Source: G965240365 sp965240365 (lineage in GTDB: Bacteria > Pseudomonadota > Gammaproteobacteria > Eutrophobiales > Eutrophobiaceae). From it: a stretch of DNA of 64,000 bases. Shown here piece by piece: positions 43,909 to 53,069 of the stretch (positions are counted from its first letter, which is position 1; every line of letters starts with the position of its first letter). The position numbers and the translations under genes were made by a program. The stretch covers positions 1,488,001 to 1,552,000 of the forward strand of contig OZ251218.1 of the NCBI GenBank assembly GCA_965240365.1, given 5' to 3'. The notes beneath the pieces are model-generated. The model saw nothing but the letters and a program-made list of their open reading frames with translations, was not told the DNA's origin and did no database searches.

Positions 43909-45276
43909 CTAAACCCCCACTCTCTCAAAGACCTGCGAGAGTTTGGAGACGGCCTCCACCTGCATGCCCCGCGGCGGCGCTTTGGGCTTGTTGGCCAGCG
44001 GGATCAGGGCCCGTTTGAAGCCGTGTTTGACGGCTTCGTTTAGCCGTTCCATGCCGTTTTGCACCGGCCGGATTTCGCCGGCCAGACCCAGTTCGCCAAA
44101 TATCACCCAGTCGTTCGGCACCGCCCGGTTGCGAAAGCTGGAGACGACCGCCAGCAGCAGGGGCAAATCGGCGGCGGTTTCCGCGATGCGCACCCCGCCG
44201 ACCACATTGATAAAGACATCCTGACCGTTCAGCGACACGCCCGCGTGCCGGTGCAGCACGGCCAGCAGCATGGCCAGCCGGTTTTGCTCCAGACCCAGCG
44301 CAACGCGGCGCGGATTGGCCGCATGCGATTCGTCCACCAGGGCCTGCACCTCGACCAGCAGCGGACGCGAACCCTCGCGCGTAACCATGATGGCGCTGCC
44401 CGCGACCGCCTCGTCATGCCGGGACAGGAATATCGCCGACGGGTTTGAAACCCCGCGCAGGCCTTTATCGCTCATCGCAAAAATCCCCAGTTCGTTGACC
44501 GCGCCATAACGATTCTTGACGGCCCGCACGACCCGGTAACGGCTGCCGCTGTCGCCTTCAAAATACAATACCGTATCGACCATGTGTTCCAGCACGCGCG
44601 GCCCGGCCAGGGCGCCTTCCTTGGTGACATGCCCGACCAGGAACAGGGCCGTATCGGTCTGCTTGGCAAAACGCACCAGTTGCGCGGCCGCTTCGCGCAC
44701 CTGCGCGACCGAGCCCGGGGCCGATTGCAGGGTATCGCTGTAAACCGTCTGGATTGAATCAATCACCATGACTTTGGCCTGTTCTTCATGCGCCACGGCC
44801 AGGATCCGCTCCAGCCGGTTTTCCGTGAGGATGCCGAGCGCCACCGGCTTAAGCCCCAGCCGTTTGGCGCGCAGGCTCACCTGCCGGGCGGATTCCTCGG
44901 CCGTGACATAAAGACCGGCAACGGCCGCGCTGGCCAGCCTGGACAGCGCCTGCAATAACAGCGTGGACTTGCCGATGCCGGGGTCGCCGCCGATCAGGGT
45001 GACCGAACCGGGCACCTGGCCGCCACCCATGACCCGATCCAGTTCCGGCAACCCGAGCAACTGCCGCGGCGTGGCGCGGGTTTCAACCTCGGCCAGATTG
45101 CAGACCGCGGCCGGCCCGGCCAGGTGCGCGTGAAAGCGGCCGGCATTGGCCGCCCCGGTCTCAACCGTGACCTCTTGCAGACTGTTCCAGGCCAGACAGG
45201 CCGGACATTGGCCGGCCCATTTGGGCGCCCCGGCCCCGCATTCGTTGCATTGAAATTGCTGCTTTAGCCTAGCCAC
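43909..45276 (-). CDS. radA: DNA repair protein RadA
   Basis: RecA-like helicase-related protein for branch migration of recombination intermediates. 455 residues as usual. An N-terminal C4 zinc finger (CNECGAGAPKWAGQCPACLA), Walker A with K103 (GGDPGIGKSTLLLQ), Walker B in VMVIDSIQTVY, the RadA motif KNRYG (canonical KNRFG) and a C-terminal Lon-protease-like domain (about 300-455, with VGGVRIAETAADLPLLLA). It overlaps the end of alr by 8 bases; the two are translated from the same transcript, a common arrangement with dnaB-alr-radA. Confidence 0.97.
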   Translation of the reverse strand: MARLKQQFQCNECGAGAPKWAGQCPACLAWNSLQEVTVETGAANAGRFHAHLAGPAAVCNLAEVETRATPRQLLGLPELDRVMGGGQVPGSVTLIGGDPGIGKSTLLLQALSRLASAAVAGLYVTAEESARQVSLRAKRLGLKPVALGILTENRLERILAVAHEEQAKVMVIDSIQTVYSDTLQSAPGSVAQVREAAAQLVRFAKQTDTALFLVGHVTKEGALAGPRVLEHMVDTVLYFEGDSGSRYRVVRAVKNRYGAVNELGIFAMSDKGLRGVSNPSAIFLSRHDEAVAGSAIMVTREGSRPLLVEVQALVDESHAANPRRVALGLEQNRLAMLLAVLHRHAGVSLNGQDVFINVVGGVRIAETAADLPLLLAVVSSFRNRAVPNDWVIFGELGLAGEIRPVQNGMERLNEAVKHGFKRALIPLANKPKAPPRGMQVEAVSKLSQVFERVGV

Positions 45277-46348
45277 GTTCGATCAATGCCAGGCGCTTAT
45301 GAACGCCGCAAAGCAGTTCATAGGGTATGGTCCCGGCGCAACGCGCGATTTCCTCTATCGGCAGCGCTTCTCCCCAGAGCACGACCCGGTCGCCAATCCG
45401 CGCGCGTGGCTGATTGCGCAGGTCAATGGTCAGCATGTCCATGGAGGCGAGGCCGATCAGGGCGCAGCGGACATCGTTGACCAGCACCGGCGTGCCCGAG
45501 CGGGCATGGCGCGGGTAGCCGTCGCCATAACCGGCCGCGATCACCCCGACCGGCATCGCCTCGGGACAACGCCAGGTGGCGCCATAACCGACCGGTTCGC
45601 CTTTTTGCAGGTATTGCACGGCGATAAGCTCGGATTCCAGGGTCATGACCGGTCTGAGATCATGCGCCTCTGCCTGGCCCCCGGCCAGCGGCGACACGCC
45701 GTACAGCATCAGCCCGGGCCGTATCCAGTCGCAATGCGTGGCCGGGTCAGTGAGCACCGCGGCCGAATTGGCAATGGTCTTTTCGGCGTCAAAATCCATG
45801 CATAATTCGGCAAACAGCGCCAGTTGCTGGCGCGTCAGCGGATGATCCTTTTCATTGGCGGTCGCCAGATGCGTCATCAGGCGGATCGGCTGTTTGATAT
45901 TTTTACAGGCCGAGACGCGCTTCAGCGCCTGGGCCACGCGCTCTTTGGCAAAGCCCAGCCTGTGCATGCCGGTGTCCAGCTTGAGCCAGACCTGCAACGG
46001 TTTGGCCGGCCCGGCCCGCTCCAGGGCCGCAAGCTGGGTCTCGTTGTGCAGCACGATATCCAGTTCAAGCTGGGCAATACGGCCGAGGTCATGCGGCTTG
46101 TGCGGCCCTTCCAGCAACACGATTGGCCGTGTTATCCGCGCCTGCCTCAATTGCTCGGCCTCTTCTAGGCAGGCGACGCCAAAGGCATCGACCCCGTCGA
46201 GCGTTGTGGCCACGCGCGCCAGACCATGACCATAGGCGTCGGCCTTGATAATAGCCATGATCCTGGCGCGGGGGGCGATCTGTCTTATACGCCGGTAGTT
46301 ATGTCTGAGCGCGTCTTTATCAATAATGATTCGGGCCGGGCGGCTCAT
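45269..46348 (-). CDS. alr: Alanine racemase
   Basis: PLP enzyme making D-alanine for peptidoglycan. The PLP-binding Lys is K35 in IIKADAYGHGL; the second catalytic Tyr sits in the EPVGYGATWRCPEAMPVGVI region (about 245-264). The 359 residues fold as an N-terminal alpha/beta barrel and a C-terminal beta domain; the C-terminal Asp/Arg loop contains SMDMLTIDL. It lies 3 bases after dnaB and overlaps radA by 8 bases. Confidence 0.97.
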   Translation of the reverse strand: MSRPARIIIDKDALRHNYRRIRQIAPRARIMAIIKADAYGHGLARVATTLDGVDAFGVACLEEAEQLRQARITRPIVLLEGPHKPHDLGRIAQLELDIVLHNETQLAALERAGPAKPLQVWLKLDTGMHRLGFAKERVAQALKRVSACKNIKQPIRLMTHLATANEKDHPLTRQQLALFAELCMDFDAEKTIANSAAVLTDPATHCDWIRPGLMLYGVSPLAGGQAEAHDLRPVMTLESELIAVQYLQKGEPVGYGATWRCPEAMPVGVIAAGYGDGYPRHARSGTPVLVNDVRCALIGLASMDMLTIDLRNQPRARIGDRVVLWGEALPIEEIARCAGTIPYELLCGVHKRLALIERG

Positions 46349-46351
46349 TGC

Positions 46352-47788
46352 CTATTCCCGGTTCCCGCCCGCCGCGTCAGGGGCGCCCTGCCCGCTGTAG
46401 GCGGGCAGGGCGGAATCATCGACGTAGTTTTCAAAGCGGGTGTAGCGCCCGCGAAAGGCGAGTTTCAACAGGCCGATGGGGCCGTTGCGTTGCTTGGCGA
46501 TAATGATCTCGGCGATGCCCTTGGCGGGGCTGTCCTTGTCATAGACCTCGTCCCGATAGATAAACAGGATCACATCGGCATCCTGCTCGATCGCGCCCGA
46601 TTCGCGCAGATCCGACATCAGCGGGCGCCGGTCGGCGCGTTGTTCCAGGCTGCGATTCAGTTGCGACAGGGCGATCACGGGCACATCAAGCTCCTTGGCC
46701 ATCGCCTTCAGGGAACGCGAGATCTCCGAGACTTCGGTCGCGCGGTTTTCGGCGACGCCGGCCACCTGCATGAGTTGCAGGTAGTCCACGATAATCAGGT
46801 CCAGTTCATGGTCGCGCGCGATCCGTCTTGAACGGGCACGCAATTCGGCCGGGGTCAGCGCCGGGGTGTCGTCAATAAAAAGCCGGGCGTCCTGCATGAC
46901 GCCCACCGTCGAGGTCAGCCGCGGCCAGTCCTCATCCTCAAGATTGCCGGTGCGGATTCTTTGCTGATCAATGCGCGACAGGGAACCGATCATGCGCATG
47001 GCCAGTTGCTCGCTCGGCATTTCCATGCTGAAGACCGCGACTGATTTCTTGGCCTTGATCGCCACGTGCTCGGCGATATTGATCGCCAGCGCGCTCTTGC
47101 CCATCGAGGGACGGCCGGCAATGATGATCAGATCGGCGGGCTGCAGGCCGGCCGTGAGTTTGTCGAAGTCATCATAGCCGGTCGGCAGGCCGGTGATCGG
47201 GTTTTTCTGACGGTAGAGGGTGTCGATGCGATCCAGGGCGGCGGTCAGCAGGTCCGTGATCGGCTTGTATTTCCTGAGCCGTTTGCCCTGGCGCTCGGCA
47301 ATCTCAAAGATGGCCTGCTCGGCCTCATCGAGGATCTGTTCACTGCCCTTGCCCTGGGGATTAAAGACCGTGTCATTGATTATGCCCGTGGCCGCGATCA
47401 GTTGCCGCAGGACCGAGCGCTTGCGGACAATATCCGCGTAGGCGCCGATATTGGCGGCGCTCGGCGTGTTGTCGGCCAGGGCCGCGAGATTCCGCATGGC
47501 GCCCGCCTCGTCCAGCAGTTGATGATTTTCCAGCCATTCGGCCACCGTGACGATGTCGGTCGGCTCGCCCGCCTCACTCAGCGCGCTGATCGCGCGAAAC
47601 ACCAGCCGGTGATCCTTGCGGTAGAAATCATCTTCCTGAACTAATTCGGCGATTTTGTCCCAGGCGTCTTTATCGAGAAAGATACCGCCCAGAACGGCCT
47701 GCTCGGCCTCAATGGAATGCGGTGGAATTTTTAGCGCCGTGGTCTCGGCATCGCCGGCCGGGGCGGCAGTTACGGGTTCTGGCATCAC
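46352..47788 (-). CDS. dnaB: Replicative DNA helicase DnaB
   Basis: Hexameric 5'-3' helicase at the replication fork. N-terminal dimerisation domain (about 20-160, PPHSIEAEQAVLGGIFLD), linker, and RecA-like motor with Walker A K231 (AGRPSMGKSALAIN), Walker B LDLIIVDYLQLM, and the late ISQLNRSLEQRADRRPLMSD arginine-finger region. 478 residues. The last codons, encoding ALPAYSGQGAPD, lie on a palindrome CCCTGCCCGC/GCGGGCAGGG (46387-46411) like the 19-bp elements found between genes, so the C-terminal tail may be repeat-derived. It shares the block rplI-dnaB-alr-radA. Confidence 0.97.
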   Translation of the reverse strand: MMPEPVTAAPAGDAETTALKIPPHSIEAEQAVLGGIFLDKDAWDKIAELVQEDDFYRKDHRLVFRAISALSEAGEPTDIVTVAEWLENHQLLDEAGAMRNLAALADNTPSAANIGAYADIVRKRSVLRQLIAATGIINDTVFNPQGKGSEQILDEAEQAIFEIAERQGKRLRKYKPITDLLTAALDRIDTLYRQKNPITGLPTGYDDFDKLTAGLQPADLIIIAGRPSMGKSALAINIAEHVAIKAKKSVAVFSMEMPSEQLAMRMIGSLSRIDQQRIRTGNLEDEDWPRLTSTVGVMQDARLFIDDTPALTPAELRARSRRIARDHELDLIIVDYLQLMQVAGVAENRATEVSEISRSLKAMAKELDVPVIALSQLNRSLEQRADRRPLMSDLRESGAIEQDADVILFIYRDEVYDKDSPAKGIAEIIIAKQRNGPIGLLKLAFRGRYTRFENYVDDSALPAYSGQGAPDAAGGNRE

Positions 47789-48056
47789 GTTCTCCCGGGT
47801 CGGCTAAAGACCCAACTGCCGCAGATGATAGCAAAATGTTGTGATTGTCGCTATGTCTTGTCCGGGTTCAATGCTCTATGAAACAAATTGATTGGCTGTC
47901 ATTCCCGTTGGCCTGCCTGTGGCAGACCAACGGGAATGTATTGCATAAACCACCGGATTCCGGCTTTCACCGGAATGACGGCAGGGGCAGAATGAAATAT
48001 TCGTTGCTATTCCGACCTGCCTGCTACAGGACGGCCGCAAGCGCATTAAAGCCCTT
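47789..48056. repeat. Dispersed repeat between dnaB and rplI
   Basis: On the minus strand: palindrome-like CCTGCCTG remnants (47922, 48018), a hairpin with GGATTCCGGCTTTCACC and GGAATGAC, and the motif GCATTGAACCCGGACAAGA (about 47857-47875) facing dnaB. No gene is seen. Confidence 0.7.
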
Positions 48057-48512
48057 TCAGCCGCCTTCCTCGGCAACCACCTGCAGCTTGATCGTGGCCG
48101 AGACGTCCGCATGGAGTTGGGCGGTGATTTCATAGTCGCCCGTGCTGCGCAGCGGGCCCTCGGGCAGCCTGATCTCTTGCCTGGCCAGTTCGACGCCGGC
48201 CTCGGTGACGGCCGCGGCGATGTCGGCCGCGCCGACCGAGCCAAACAGTTTGCCCTCCGAACCGGCCTTCTGCGCGATAGAGACCACGGTCTCATTCAGC
48301 TTTTGGGCGCGGCCGGTGGCCGCGGCCAGCGCCTCCTGCTGTTGTCTTTGCAATTCGGCCCGGCGCGCGTCAAAGCGGGCAATATTTTCTTTGGTCGCCG
48401 CCACCGCCTTGCCGCCCGGGATCAGATAGTTTCTGCCATAACCGGGCTTGACCCGGACCTGATCGCCCAGATCGCCGAGTTTGTGTATTTTCTCAAGCAA
48501 GATAACATTCAT
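48057..48512 (-). CDS. rplI: 50S ribosomal protein L9
   Basis: 151 residues. N-terminal RNA-binding domain MNVILLEKIHKLGDLGDQVR and VKPGYGRNYLIPGGKAVAAT (the L9 signature), then the long connecting helix (about 41-75) and the C-terminal RNA-binding domain. It binds 23S rRNA domain V and affects frame maintenance. A member of the rpsF-rpsR-DUF2232-rplI operon. Followed by a repeat before dnaB. Confidence 0.97.
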   Translation of the reverse strand: MNVILLEKIHKLGDLGDQVRVKPGYGRNYLIPGGKAVAATKENIARFDARRAELQRQQQEALAAATGRAQKLNETVVSIAQKAGSEGKLFGSVGAADIAAAVTEAGVELARQEIRLPEGPLRSTGDYEITAQLHADVSATIKLQVVAEEGG

Positions 48513-48543
48513 CAGATAACCTCATTTATCAGTCGTTTACGGT

Positions 48544-49437
48544 TCAGGCCGCGCCTGTTTTTCCACGGCGCCAGATCATATAAGTGTCGGTCATGCCGAG
48601 GCAGGCCAGCAGCAATCCGCTCTGCGGCAATAACATCAGCAAACAGTACATGGTCACCAGCCAGCCGGCCGAGAGCTTCAGGCGGGTGACGTAGCGATGC
48701 ACGGCGGCAATGCCCTTGAGCAGATACATTAATATTAATAAAACGGTAATATCCCTGAACAGGGCCTGCCAGGGTTCGCCCGTTATAAACATCAGCACAA
48801 AAATCAGGGTGCTGAGCGGCAATACCAGCGCCGGCAGTTGCAGCGCGTGAAATTCCCTTTGAAACGCCCCCTGATTAAACAGCCGCGCCTGCCACCAGCG
48901 GGCCAGCAACACGCTGATGAAGACATTGAGCGTCACGGCGGCCGCCATCATCGCGTTCAGCAGCATCATAACCGGCTGCAAGGCGGCCTTGTATTGGGCC
49001 ATATTTTCAGGCGGCATGGCCTTTTCAAGCATGAGATCCAGCCATTGCTGCCAGAAGGCCGCCACATCGCCGACCGCGATATAAGCCGCAACGACAAACA
49101 GCGAGGCCGCGGCCACAATCGCGGTCAATAACAGCCCTTGCCGCCCGCTCAGGCGCAATACCGTTGCCGCGGCCCAGACCGGCAGCCAGATGGTCAGCGC
49201 GTACATCAGGCCAAGCTGCGGCGGCAAACCGGCAAGCCATGCAAACAGTTGCAGGACCAGCAGGGCGGCAACCCAGGTCTGCAAGCCGGCCGCGGCCCCC
49301 TTTCTGAGCGTAATCAAACCGATCACCGGGCCGCTGATCAGGTAGGCCAGGGGCGGCAGCAGCAACGACGCCAGCCCGCTGAAGGCGGTCATCGCGATGG
49401 CCTTAAGGCGGCCACTCAGTATGTATTTGCCAATCAA
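48544..49437 (-). CDS. DUF2232 membrane protein (YybS-like)
   Basis: A 297-residue polytopic inner-membrane protein with about eight helices (for example FSGLASLLLPPLAYLISGPV, WVAALLVLQLFAWLAGLPPQ and the C-terminal LVTMYCLLMLLPQSGLLLAC). The DUF2232 family stands between rpsR and rplI in many gammaproteobacteria, as here. Function unknown; the resemblance to ECF-transporter S components is only general. The start region is slightly basic (KYILSGRLK). Confidence 0.85.
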   Translation of the reverse strand: MIGKYILSGRLKAIAMTAFSGLASLLLPPLAYLISGPVIGLITLRKGAAAGLQTWVAALLVLQLFAWLAGLPPQLGLMYALTIWLPVWAAATVLRLSGRQGLLLTAIVAAASLFVVAAYIAVGDVAAFWQQWLDLMLEKAMPPENMAQYKAALQPVMMLLNAMMAAAVTLNVFISVLLARWWQARLFNQGAFQREFHALQLPALVLPLSTLIFVLMFITGEPWQALFRDITVLLILMYLLKGIAAVHRYVTRLKLSAGWLVTMYCLLMLLPQSGLLLACLGMTDTYMIWRRGKTGAA

Positions 49438-49548
49438 TTCAGTAAATTATCCCGCCCCGGCCGTTTGCCGAAGCCCGTGTTCCGGATCCGCGCCGGGGTC
49501 AAAGCATATCATTGCCGCCGGCCCCGCAGAGGCCGGGGCCGCATTGCC

Positions 49549-49773
49549 CTAATGCGCGTCACAGTAAGGGATCAGGGCCAGATAGCGGGCGCGCTTGATG
49601 GCCGTTGCAAGCTGGCGTTGATAGCGGGTGTGGGTGCCGGATATGCGGCTGGGCACGATCTTGCCTGATTCGGATACGTAATTTTTCAGGGTATTCAGGT
49701 CTTTATAGTCAATTTCACTCACGCCTTCGGCGGTGAAACGGCAATAACGCTTGCGTTTGAAATAACGGGCCAT
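49549..49773 (-). CDS. rpsR: 30S ribosomal protein S18
   Basis: 74 residues, ARYFKRKRYCRFTAEGVSEI at the start and the S18 signature PSRISGTHTRYQRQLATAIK, ending RARYLALIPYCDAH. It binds 16S rRNA as a pair with S6. It starts three bases after the rpsF stop. Confidence 0.98.
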   Translation of the reverse strand: MARYFKRKRYCRFTAEGVSEIDYKDLNTLKNYVSESGKIVPSRISGTHTRYQRQLATAIKRARYLALIPYCDAH

Positions 49774-49776
49774 GGG

Positions 49777-50625
49777 CTATTCTCCGGGTTCTTTGGTGGC
49801 TTCAGGTTCAGGGGTCGCCGCGGGTTCAGGCGTGGCCTTTGCGGCCGGCTCTTTGGCTTTAGATGCCGTCTTTGCGGCCGGCTTTTTTTCCTGAGGCGTG
49901 GACTCTGCGGCAGGCGCTTTGGCTTCAGCTACTGTCTCCGCGGCGGGCGCTTTGGCTTGCGGCGCGGCCTCTGCGGCAGATGCTTTGGCTTCAGGTATGG
50001 CCTCCGCGACAGGCTTTTTGCCTTCAGATACGGCCTTTGTGGCCGGCTTTTTATCTTCAGGCGCGGCCTCCGCGACAGGCTTTTTATCTTCGGGCACGGC
50101 TTCTGCGGCAGGCGCTTTATCTTCAGCTATGGCCTTTGCGGCGGGCTTTTTAGCTTGAGATGCCGGCTTTTTAACCGGCTTTTTGGCTTTAGGTGCGGCC
50201 TTTGCGGCGGGCTTTTTGTTTTTGGCCGCCGGGCGCGCCCCGGCCTTGGGCGCCTCGCTCGCGGTTTTTTCAGGCGGGGCCGCCTCCGGCGCGGACTGTT
50301 GTTCCTCGCGGGCCTTGGCCAGCGGCGACGGCTCGCTCACGGCGCGGTCCATTTTAATCACGAGATTGCGGATGACCGCATCGTTAAAGCGAAAGGACTC
50401 GGTCAGTTGTCTAAGGGGCTTGGGGCCGCATTCGATATTCATCAGCACGTAATGCGCCTTGTGGATCTTGTTGATGGGATAGGCCAGAAGACGGCGGCCC
50501 CAGTCTTCAAGCCGGTGTACCGCGCCCTTGTTGCGGATCACTATCTTGCGATAGCGCTCCATCATGGCCGGCACCTGCTCGCTCCGGTCGGGGTGGACCA
50601 GAAATACTATTTCATAATGTCGCAT
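49777..50625 (-). CDS. rpsF: 30S ribosomal protein S6 with a long Ala/Lys/Pro/Glu repeat tail
   Basis: Residues 1-95 are a normal S6 (MRHYEIVFLVHPDRSEQVPA, RLEDWGRRLLAYPINKIHKA, NDAVIRNLVIKMD). The remaining ~185 residues are a low-complexity tail of roughly 11-residue units such as KKPVAEAAPED, encoded by near-identical 33-bp tandem DNA repeats (about 49800-50215). Total 282 residues, two to three times the usual length (E. coli 135). Tails on S6 occur elsewhere, but one of this length and periodicity is unusual. The tail starts basic and becomes acidic. rpsR follows three bases later. Confidence 0.93.
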   Translation of the reverse strand: MRHYEIVFLVHPDRSEQVPAMMERYRKIVIRNKGAVHRLEDWGRRLLAYPINKIHKAHYVLMNIECGPKPLRQLTESFRFNDAVIRNLVIKMDRAVSEPSPLAKAREEQQSAPEAAPPEKTASEAPKAGARPAAKNKKPAAKAAPKAKKPVKKPASQAKKPAAKAIAEDKAPAAEAVPEDKKPVAEAAPEDKKPATKAVSEGKKPVAEAIPEAKASAAEAAPQAKAPAAETVAEAKAPAAESTPQEKKPAAKTASKAKEPAAKATPEPAATPEPEATKEPGE

Positions 50626-50744
50626 CGTTTATCCTCCCGGTTTATCAGCCTCCCCGGACGGACATTTGCGGGTGAGGCAAGGATTGCATTAAAAGAAGCG
50701 CGATTTTAGTGGATTGCCCCGGCGACTGCAATACAATCAGCCCC

Positions 50745-53066
50745 ATGCCAAAATTATTAATGCTGCTCCTGGCCCTGCTCGCCTCGGCCACGGCCTGCAC
50801 GGTGACCCGCGAAGCGGCGCCGGCGCCCGTGAAGCGGGTGGCATCTGCCGGGGCGCCCTGGCTCGGGCTGGTCTTTGACCCGTTATATCAGGGCGAGGGC
50901 GTGGCCATCCGCCGTGTTTTACCCGGCCCGCTATGGCAGGTATTAAACACCCGCTTCGATATTGATATCCGCCAGGATCGCTTGCAGAGCATGAACGGCG
51001 TGGCCGTGAATGCCGCCAATTTCCGGCAGACGATCCGCGCCTACCGGCCCGGCGACCGGGTTGAACTGGTCTTCAAGAAAACAGACGGCAGTGACGAATT
51101 GGCCCGAACCGCGCGGCTTGCCGTCACACTTGCAGACGCGGCGGAATGGCAGGGCCCCGTCAGCAAGGCCGACCGGATCATGCCCTCTGATCACCGCCGC
51201 CAGACCTTGCCGGTCATTACCGCAAACAGCGGCCTTGCCGGCTTTATCAATGACCATGCCCGGCAACAGGGATTACGCCCCGCGATCAAGCGGCTCTATT
51301 CATTCTTTGATCAATGGCAGCGCAACAACACCGGCTTTCACTCGCTCTCAAGGGTGCTGTTTCCATTCCGGCAGCCGGAACGATTGCTTGAACTGGAACA
51401 AACCATCACCCGACCACTGGCCGCGCTCAAACAAAAACCCGAGGCCATATTCAACCAGATCGCCCTGAATCTCGACCTGGCGGCGCCGGCCGCGGGAAAC
51501 TGTGACGAGGCCGACCCGGAAGACCCGGGATTATTACTAAACACGCTCGCGGCCAGCCGCCGGTCCCTGGACAGGGCATTTATGCGGTTTAAGCCGGCGG
51601 ACAAAGACAATATCAGCGAAGACTTGCATTACCTGATCTCCGAATATTCCAACCTGCGGCCGCTCCCGGCCCAGCTTGCGCCCTCAAGATCGCTCAATGC
51701 GATTAATATGAGCATGAAGATTGATTTTAACGCGCTCCTGGACGCGGCGGCCGTATTTGACTGCCTGATTAAACAGCCGCCGCGCCTCAGGCTGCCGCCC
51801 GGTGCGGGTCAAACAGCCCTGCCGGATGAGATAAAAACGGCGGTCGGCGGCAAAATAGACTACGCGGGGAAACATAATGGCCAGTGGATTGTGTTCGGCA
51901 GCGAGGCCAACAACCGCTACGATATGTCCGTGATCGATGTCGTCTATGACCCGGGCGGCGAGGATATTTACCGGCACGGCCGGGCGCTGCCATTTCGCAC
52001 CGTGCTGATCATCGACCGGGCCGGCAACGACCGCTATCTCTCCGACAATATCGGCCCGGCCGGCGGCTGGCTGGGCGCCTCGATCCTGCTGGACTACGCG
52101 GGCGATGATCTTTACCAGGGCCGGCTGGCCGCCAATGGCGCCGGCGTCATGGGTATCGGGCTGCTGATCGACTATGCCGGCCGGGACAGCTACCACGGCC
52201 GCCATTTTTCCAACGGGGCCGCCTTATACGGCGCCGGCATCGTGCTTGATCTGGGGCCGGAGGCCGATCAATATCACTCGGCCACATTCAGCCAGGGCCT
52301 GGGCGGGCCGCGCGGCCTGGGGCTGCTTTATGATTACCGCGGCAATGACCTCTATCGCGCCAACAGCGGCCCCGCCTCCGTTTACGGCACCGCGGCCGTG
52401 TCGGTCAGCTTCAGTCAGGGCCTGGGCTTTGGCCTGCGCCATTATGACTCCGGCGGCATCGGCATTATCTATGATCAATACGGCTCGGACCGCTACGAGG
52501 CCGGCGAATTCAGTCAGGGCGGGGCCTATTACCGGGGACTCGGCATCATCCACGATGCGGCGGGCAACGACCACTACTACGGCAATCGTTACAGCCAGGG
52601 CTTCGGCGCGCATCAGGCCAGCGGCATATTATTTGACGGCGGCGGCAACGACAGCTATTGGGGCATGACGGCGGCCTGCCAGGGCGCGGCCTGGGATATC
52701 GCGCTGGGCCTGTTGATTGATATAAAGGGCGATGACACCTATCGCGGCGACGACCTGTGCCAAGGCTCGGCGGCCATGCAGGCCATGGCCTGGCTCATTG
52801 ATCTCAAAGGCGCCGATCACTACCAGGCCAACGGCCCCTCAAGCCAGGGCCGGCCCGGCAACAACCACTACCATTTCGACCCGGACGCGCCGGTTTATAG
52901 TTGGTCACTGCTACTGGACGCGGGCGGCAGACACGACTACTTCTCCGCCAGTGGCAACAACAATCAGGTTTACGGCTATTCAGAACTCGATAAAAAGGCT
53001 CCGGCCGAAAGCCGTGTGTATGGGTTGTTTATTGATACCGGGGAAAAACTGGATATCGAGCGCTGA
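50745..53066 (+). CDS. Lipoprotein with PDZ-like domain and about twelve beta-solenoid-like repeats
   Basis: The ATG at 50745 gives a lipoprotein signal MPKLLMLLLALLASATACTV; an upstream GTG (50709) is less likely. About residues 36-130 resemble a PDZ domain (APWLGLVFDPLYQGEGVAIR, then DRLQSMNGVAVNAANFRQTI). A helical region follows (about 150-340). From about 380 to 750 there are about twelve units of ~25 residues with the core D-x-x-G-x-D-x-Y, often ending SQG-x-G (DRAGNDRY, DYAGDDLY, DYAGRDSY, DQYGSDRY, DAAGNDHY, DGGGNDSY, DIKGDDTY, DLKGADHY). The periodicity and Asp/Gly/Asn turns suggest a beta-solenoid, possibly calcium-binding. 773 residues; no family recognised. Divergent from rpsF. 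Confidence 0.8.
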   Translation: MPKLLMLLLALLASATACTVTREAAPAPVKRVASAGAPWLGLVFDPLYQGEGVAIRRVLPGPLWQVLNTRFDIDIRQDRLQSMNGVAVNAANFRQTIRAYRPGDRVELVFKKTDGSDELARTARLAVTLADAAEWQGPVSKADRIMPSDHRRQTLPVITANSGLAGFINDHARQQGLRPAIKRLYSFFDQWQRNNTGFHSLSRVLFPFRQPERLLELEQTITRPLAALKQKPEAIFNQIALNLDLAAPAAGNCDEADPEDPGLLLNTLAASRRSLDRAFMRFKPADKDNISEDLHYLISEYSNLRPLPAQLAPSRSLNAINMSMKIDFNALLDAAAVFDCLIKQPPRLRLPPGAGQTALPDEIKTAVGGKIDYAGKHNGQWIVFGSEANNRYDMSVIDVVYDPGGEDIYRHGRALPFRTVLIIDRAGNDRYLSDNIGPAGGWLGASILLDYAGDDLYQGRLAANGAGVMGIGLLIDYAGRDSYHGRHFSNGAALYGAGIVLDLGPEADQYHSATFSQGLGGPRGLGLLYDYRGNDLYRANSGPASVYGTAAVSVSFSQGLGFGLRHYDSGGIGIIYDQYGSDRYEAGEFSQGGAYYRGLGIIHDAAGNDHYYGNRYSQGFGAHQASGILFDGGGNDSYWGMTAACQGAAWDIALGLLIDIKGDDTYRGDDLCQGSAAMQAMAWLIDLKGADHYQANGPSSQGRPGNNHYHFDPDAPVYSWSLLLDAGGRHDYFSASGNNNQVYGYSELDKKAPAESRVYGLFIDTGEKLDIER

Positions 53067-53069
53067 AAG

